Under the pieces are notes generated by a model. The model made no database searches, was not told where the DNA came from, and worked only from the letters and a program-made list of their open reading frames with translations. Positions 51,852-53,411 of a stretch of DNA of 53,411 nt are shown one piece after another (the first letter of the stretch is position 1; each line of letters begins with the position of its first letter). This DNA is from an uncultured Eubacterium sp. (lineage in GTDB: Bacteria; Bacillota; Clostridia; Lachnospirales; Lachnospiraceae), in assembly GCA_947089855.1 (NCBI GenBank), contig CAMUML010000027.1, positions 1-53,411 on the forward strand, read 5' to 3'. A program made the translations under genes and the position numbers.

Positions 51852-53351
51852 ATGGAAGAGATTAAAATGAGGGTGTCTGGCGTTGAAAAGTCATTTCCAG
51901 GAGTAAAAGCATTGAGCAATATAGACTTTGCTGTACGCAAAGGTACTGTCCATGCATTATGCGGGGAAAATGGCGCTGGGAAATCAACGCTAATGAAAAT
52001 CATTATGGGTTTGTATAAAGCGGATAAAGGGCAGATCTATATTGACGAGAAGCCCGTTGAGATCAAAAATCCGATACAGGCTATGGATCTAGGGATTTCC
52101 ATGATTGCACAGGAATTAAATTATGTCCCGGAATTGTCGGTAGAAGAGAATTTATTTTTGGGGCGGCTGCCAGTCAATAAATTTGGAAAGGTAGACTGGA
52201 AAAAGGTGCGTAGGGATGCGGTCAAGTTTTTGGAAGATGAGGGGCTTAGTTATGCGCCTACCCAAAAGTTAAAGACGCTTACCGTATCGGATATTCAGAT
52301 GCTGGAAATTATTAAGGCGATTACGAATAATGCGCAGATTGTTATTATGGATGAACCAACCTCTTCGATTACTGACCGCGAGGTGGCAAGGCTTTTTGAT
52401 AAGATTGCACAGTTAAAAGCAAAAGGCGTATCTATCATCTATATTTCCCATAAAATGGAGGAAGTCTTTAAGATTGCGGACGACATTTCTGTACTGCGGG
52501 ATGGCAGTGTAGTATCTACGGACCGGGCTTCGGATTTGGATTTGGATACTGTGATTTCCAGAATGGTTGGACGCAAGATCGAAAATGTATATCCGAAAGA
52601 AAAAGTCAAAATTGGCGAAAAAGTGTTGGAAGTAGAGCACTTTACCCAGGAAGGCATGTTTGAGGATGTGAATTTTTATGCCTGCAAGGGGGAAATTGTA
52701 GGCTTTGCCGGCCTGGTCGGTGCGGGGCGTACAGAGACGATGCGGGCTATTTTTGGCCTGGACCATCATGATTCCGGGACGCTGAAGATCCACGGGCAGC
52801 AAACGGAAATTAAAAGTTCGCAGGACAGCATCCAAAAAGGGCTCGTAATGCTGTCGGAAAGCCGCAGGGACGATGGGATCGTGCCGGTACGCGGCATCCG
52901 TGAAAATGCAAGCCTGGCGTCTTTAAAAAACTATATTTTTGGCGGATATACCCACCGGAAAAAAGAGGTCAGCGAAGTGCAGGCGATGTTTAAAAAGATG
53001 AATGTGAAGGCGCCTTCGCTGGAAACCGAGATTTCCAAGCTTTCGGGCGGGAACCAGCAGAAAGTGCTTTTGACCCGTTGGATGCTTTGCAGCCCGGAGG
53101 TTATGATATTGGACGAGCCGACCAGGGGGATTGACATCGGCGCAAAATTTGAGATTTACAAACTAATGATGGATATTGTAAAAGAACAAAAAGCTGTGAT
53201 CATGGTATCGTCCGAGCTGCCGGAGCTGATTGGCATGTGCGACCGGATCTATATTATGTGCCAGGGCAGGATCACCGGATGTATTGGGCCAAAAGATTTT
53301 TCGCAGGAAACGATCATGCGGTATGCTACCGGTGTTGCAACACAGGGTTAG
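51852..53351 (+). CDS. Sugar ABC transporter ATP-binding protein, RbsA/MglA type
   Basis: 499 residues with two ABC domains, as in CUT2 importers. The first domain has a full Walker A (CGENGAGKSTLMK, about 41-53), ISMIAQELNYVPELSVEENLFLG, and Walker B VIMDEPTSSIT. The second (about 258-499) has the degenerate LVGAGRTETMRAIFG typical of these proteins, LSGGNQQKVLLTRW and MILDEPTRGIDIGAK. It energises uptake of a monosaccharide such as ribose, galactose or xylose; the substrate cannot be told from this subunit. AAAGGAGG precedes ATG 51852. Permease and binding-protein genes should follow beyond the window. The divergent ROK gene is the probable regulator. Confidence 0.93.
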   Translation: MEEIKMRVSGVEKSFPGVKALSNIDFAVRKGTVHALCGENGAGKSTLMKIIMGLYKADKGQIYIDEKPVEIKNPIQAMDLGISMIAQELNYVPELSVEENLFLGRLPVNKFGKVDWKKVRRDAVKFLEDEGLSYAPTQKLKTLTVSDIQMLEIIKAITNNAQIVIMDEPTSSITDREVARLFDKIAQLKAKGVSIIYISHKMEEVFKIADDISVLRDGSVVSTDRASDLDLDTVISRMVGRKIENVYPKEKVKIGEKVLEVEHFTQEGMFEDVNFYACKGEIVGFAGLVGAGRTETMRAIFGLDHHDSGTLKIHGQQTEIKSSQDSIQKGLVMLSESRRDDGIVPVRGIRENASLASLKNYIFGGYTHRKKEVSEVQAMFKKMNVKAPSLETEISKLSGGNQQKVLLTRWMLCSPEVMILDEPTRGIDIGAKFEIYKLMMDIVKEQKAVIMVSSELPELIGMCDRIYIMCQGRITGCIGPKDFSQETIMRYATGVATQG

Positions 53352-53411
53352 CCAGATAAAGTCCAGCTAAGAAATGTCAATGGGTAAAATGAAAAATGTT
53401 TAAAAAGTTTT
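53352..53411 (+). other. Window end, possible start of next gene
   Basis: An ATG at 53396 opens a frame (MFKKF) running off the window. No clear ribosome binding site, so the start of the expected permease or binding-protein gene cannot be placed. Confidence 0.25.

Overview
The window looks like a chromosomal segment of a spore-forming, gut-type Clostridia, most likely Lachnospiraceae. The signs are strong AGGAGG-type ribosome binding sites, some GTG/TTG starts, an alpha/beta-type small acid-soluble spore protein, BspA-type leucine-rich repeat proteins, cohesin/dockerin modules and many LacI/ROK-regulated sugar genes. I saw no rRNA, tRNA, CRISPR array or transposase.

Left part (1-12 kb), accessory and rather A+T-rich. 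A Hin/resolvase-type serine recombinase (961-1575) ends exactly where a 26-bp palindromic site begins. A second copy of the site, in inverted orientation, lies 168 bp downstream. Each site has two 11-12 bp arms around an asymmetric dinucleotide (GT in one, AC in the other), the layout of serine DNA invertase sites. The ~142 bp between them carries a promoter-like element and sits upstream of a 1495-residue LRR surface protein. This is a strong candidate for a phase-variable (invertible promoter) surface adhesin. It is followed by a membrane-anchored cohesin protein overlapping a secreted cohesin-dockerin protein, then a DUF262/DUF1524 (GmrSD-like) defence gene and a 5'-truncated AAA ATPase.

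11.8-16.1 kb: a LysR regulator, an Old Yellow Enzyme-type flavin/[4Fe-4S] ene-reductase and an OFA-family MFS transporter.

16.3-33.6 kb: a large glycan locus. A secreted GH85 endo-beta-N-acetylglucosaminidase and a LacI regulator are on the minus strand. Divergent from them are an ABC importer (two permeases and a lipoprotein), GH130 phosphorylase, GH38 alpha-mannosidase, GH3, ROK sugar kinase and nagB. Together they read as a pathway for host or dietary N-glycans: cut outside, import Man(n)GlcNAc, trim alpha-mannose, phosphorolyse Man-beta-1,4-GlcNAc, phosphorylate and deaminate the amino sugar. NagA (GlcNAc-6-P deacetylase) is not in the window.

33.6-37 kb: a minus-strand operon with an XRE regulator, a PLDc_N-type small membrane protein, ABC ATPase, ABC-2 permease and a previously easy-to-miss 59-residue ORF. 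It resembles the Bacillus yxlEFG module. 37-43 kb: DUF815 ATPase, MgtE, ThiF/MoeB-like E1, thioredoxin reductase-like protein and LarE. 43-50 kb: GH2 beta-galactosidase, a C39-like/LRR secreted protein, an SLT transglycosylase, an MmcQ-MGMT-like fusion and the spore protein. The right end has a ROK repressor divergent from an RbsA/MglA-like sugar ABC ATPase whose partner genes lie outside the window.

A family of short hairpin-forming repeats ending in TATACTG/CAGTATA occurs three times (16.15, 31.7 and 43.2 kb). One copy supplies the last codons and stop of the GH3 gene. Starts, domains and functions were assigned by eye from the sequence; no database search was possible.
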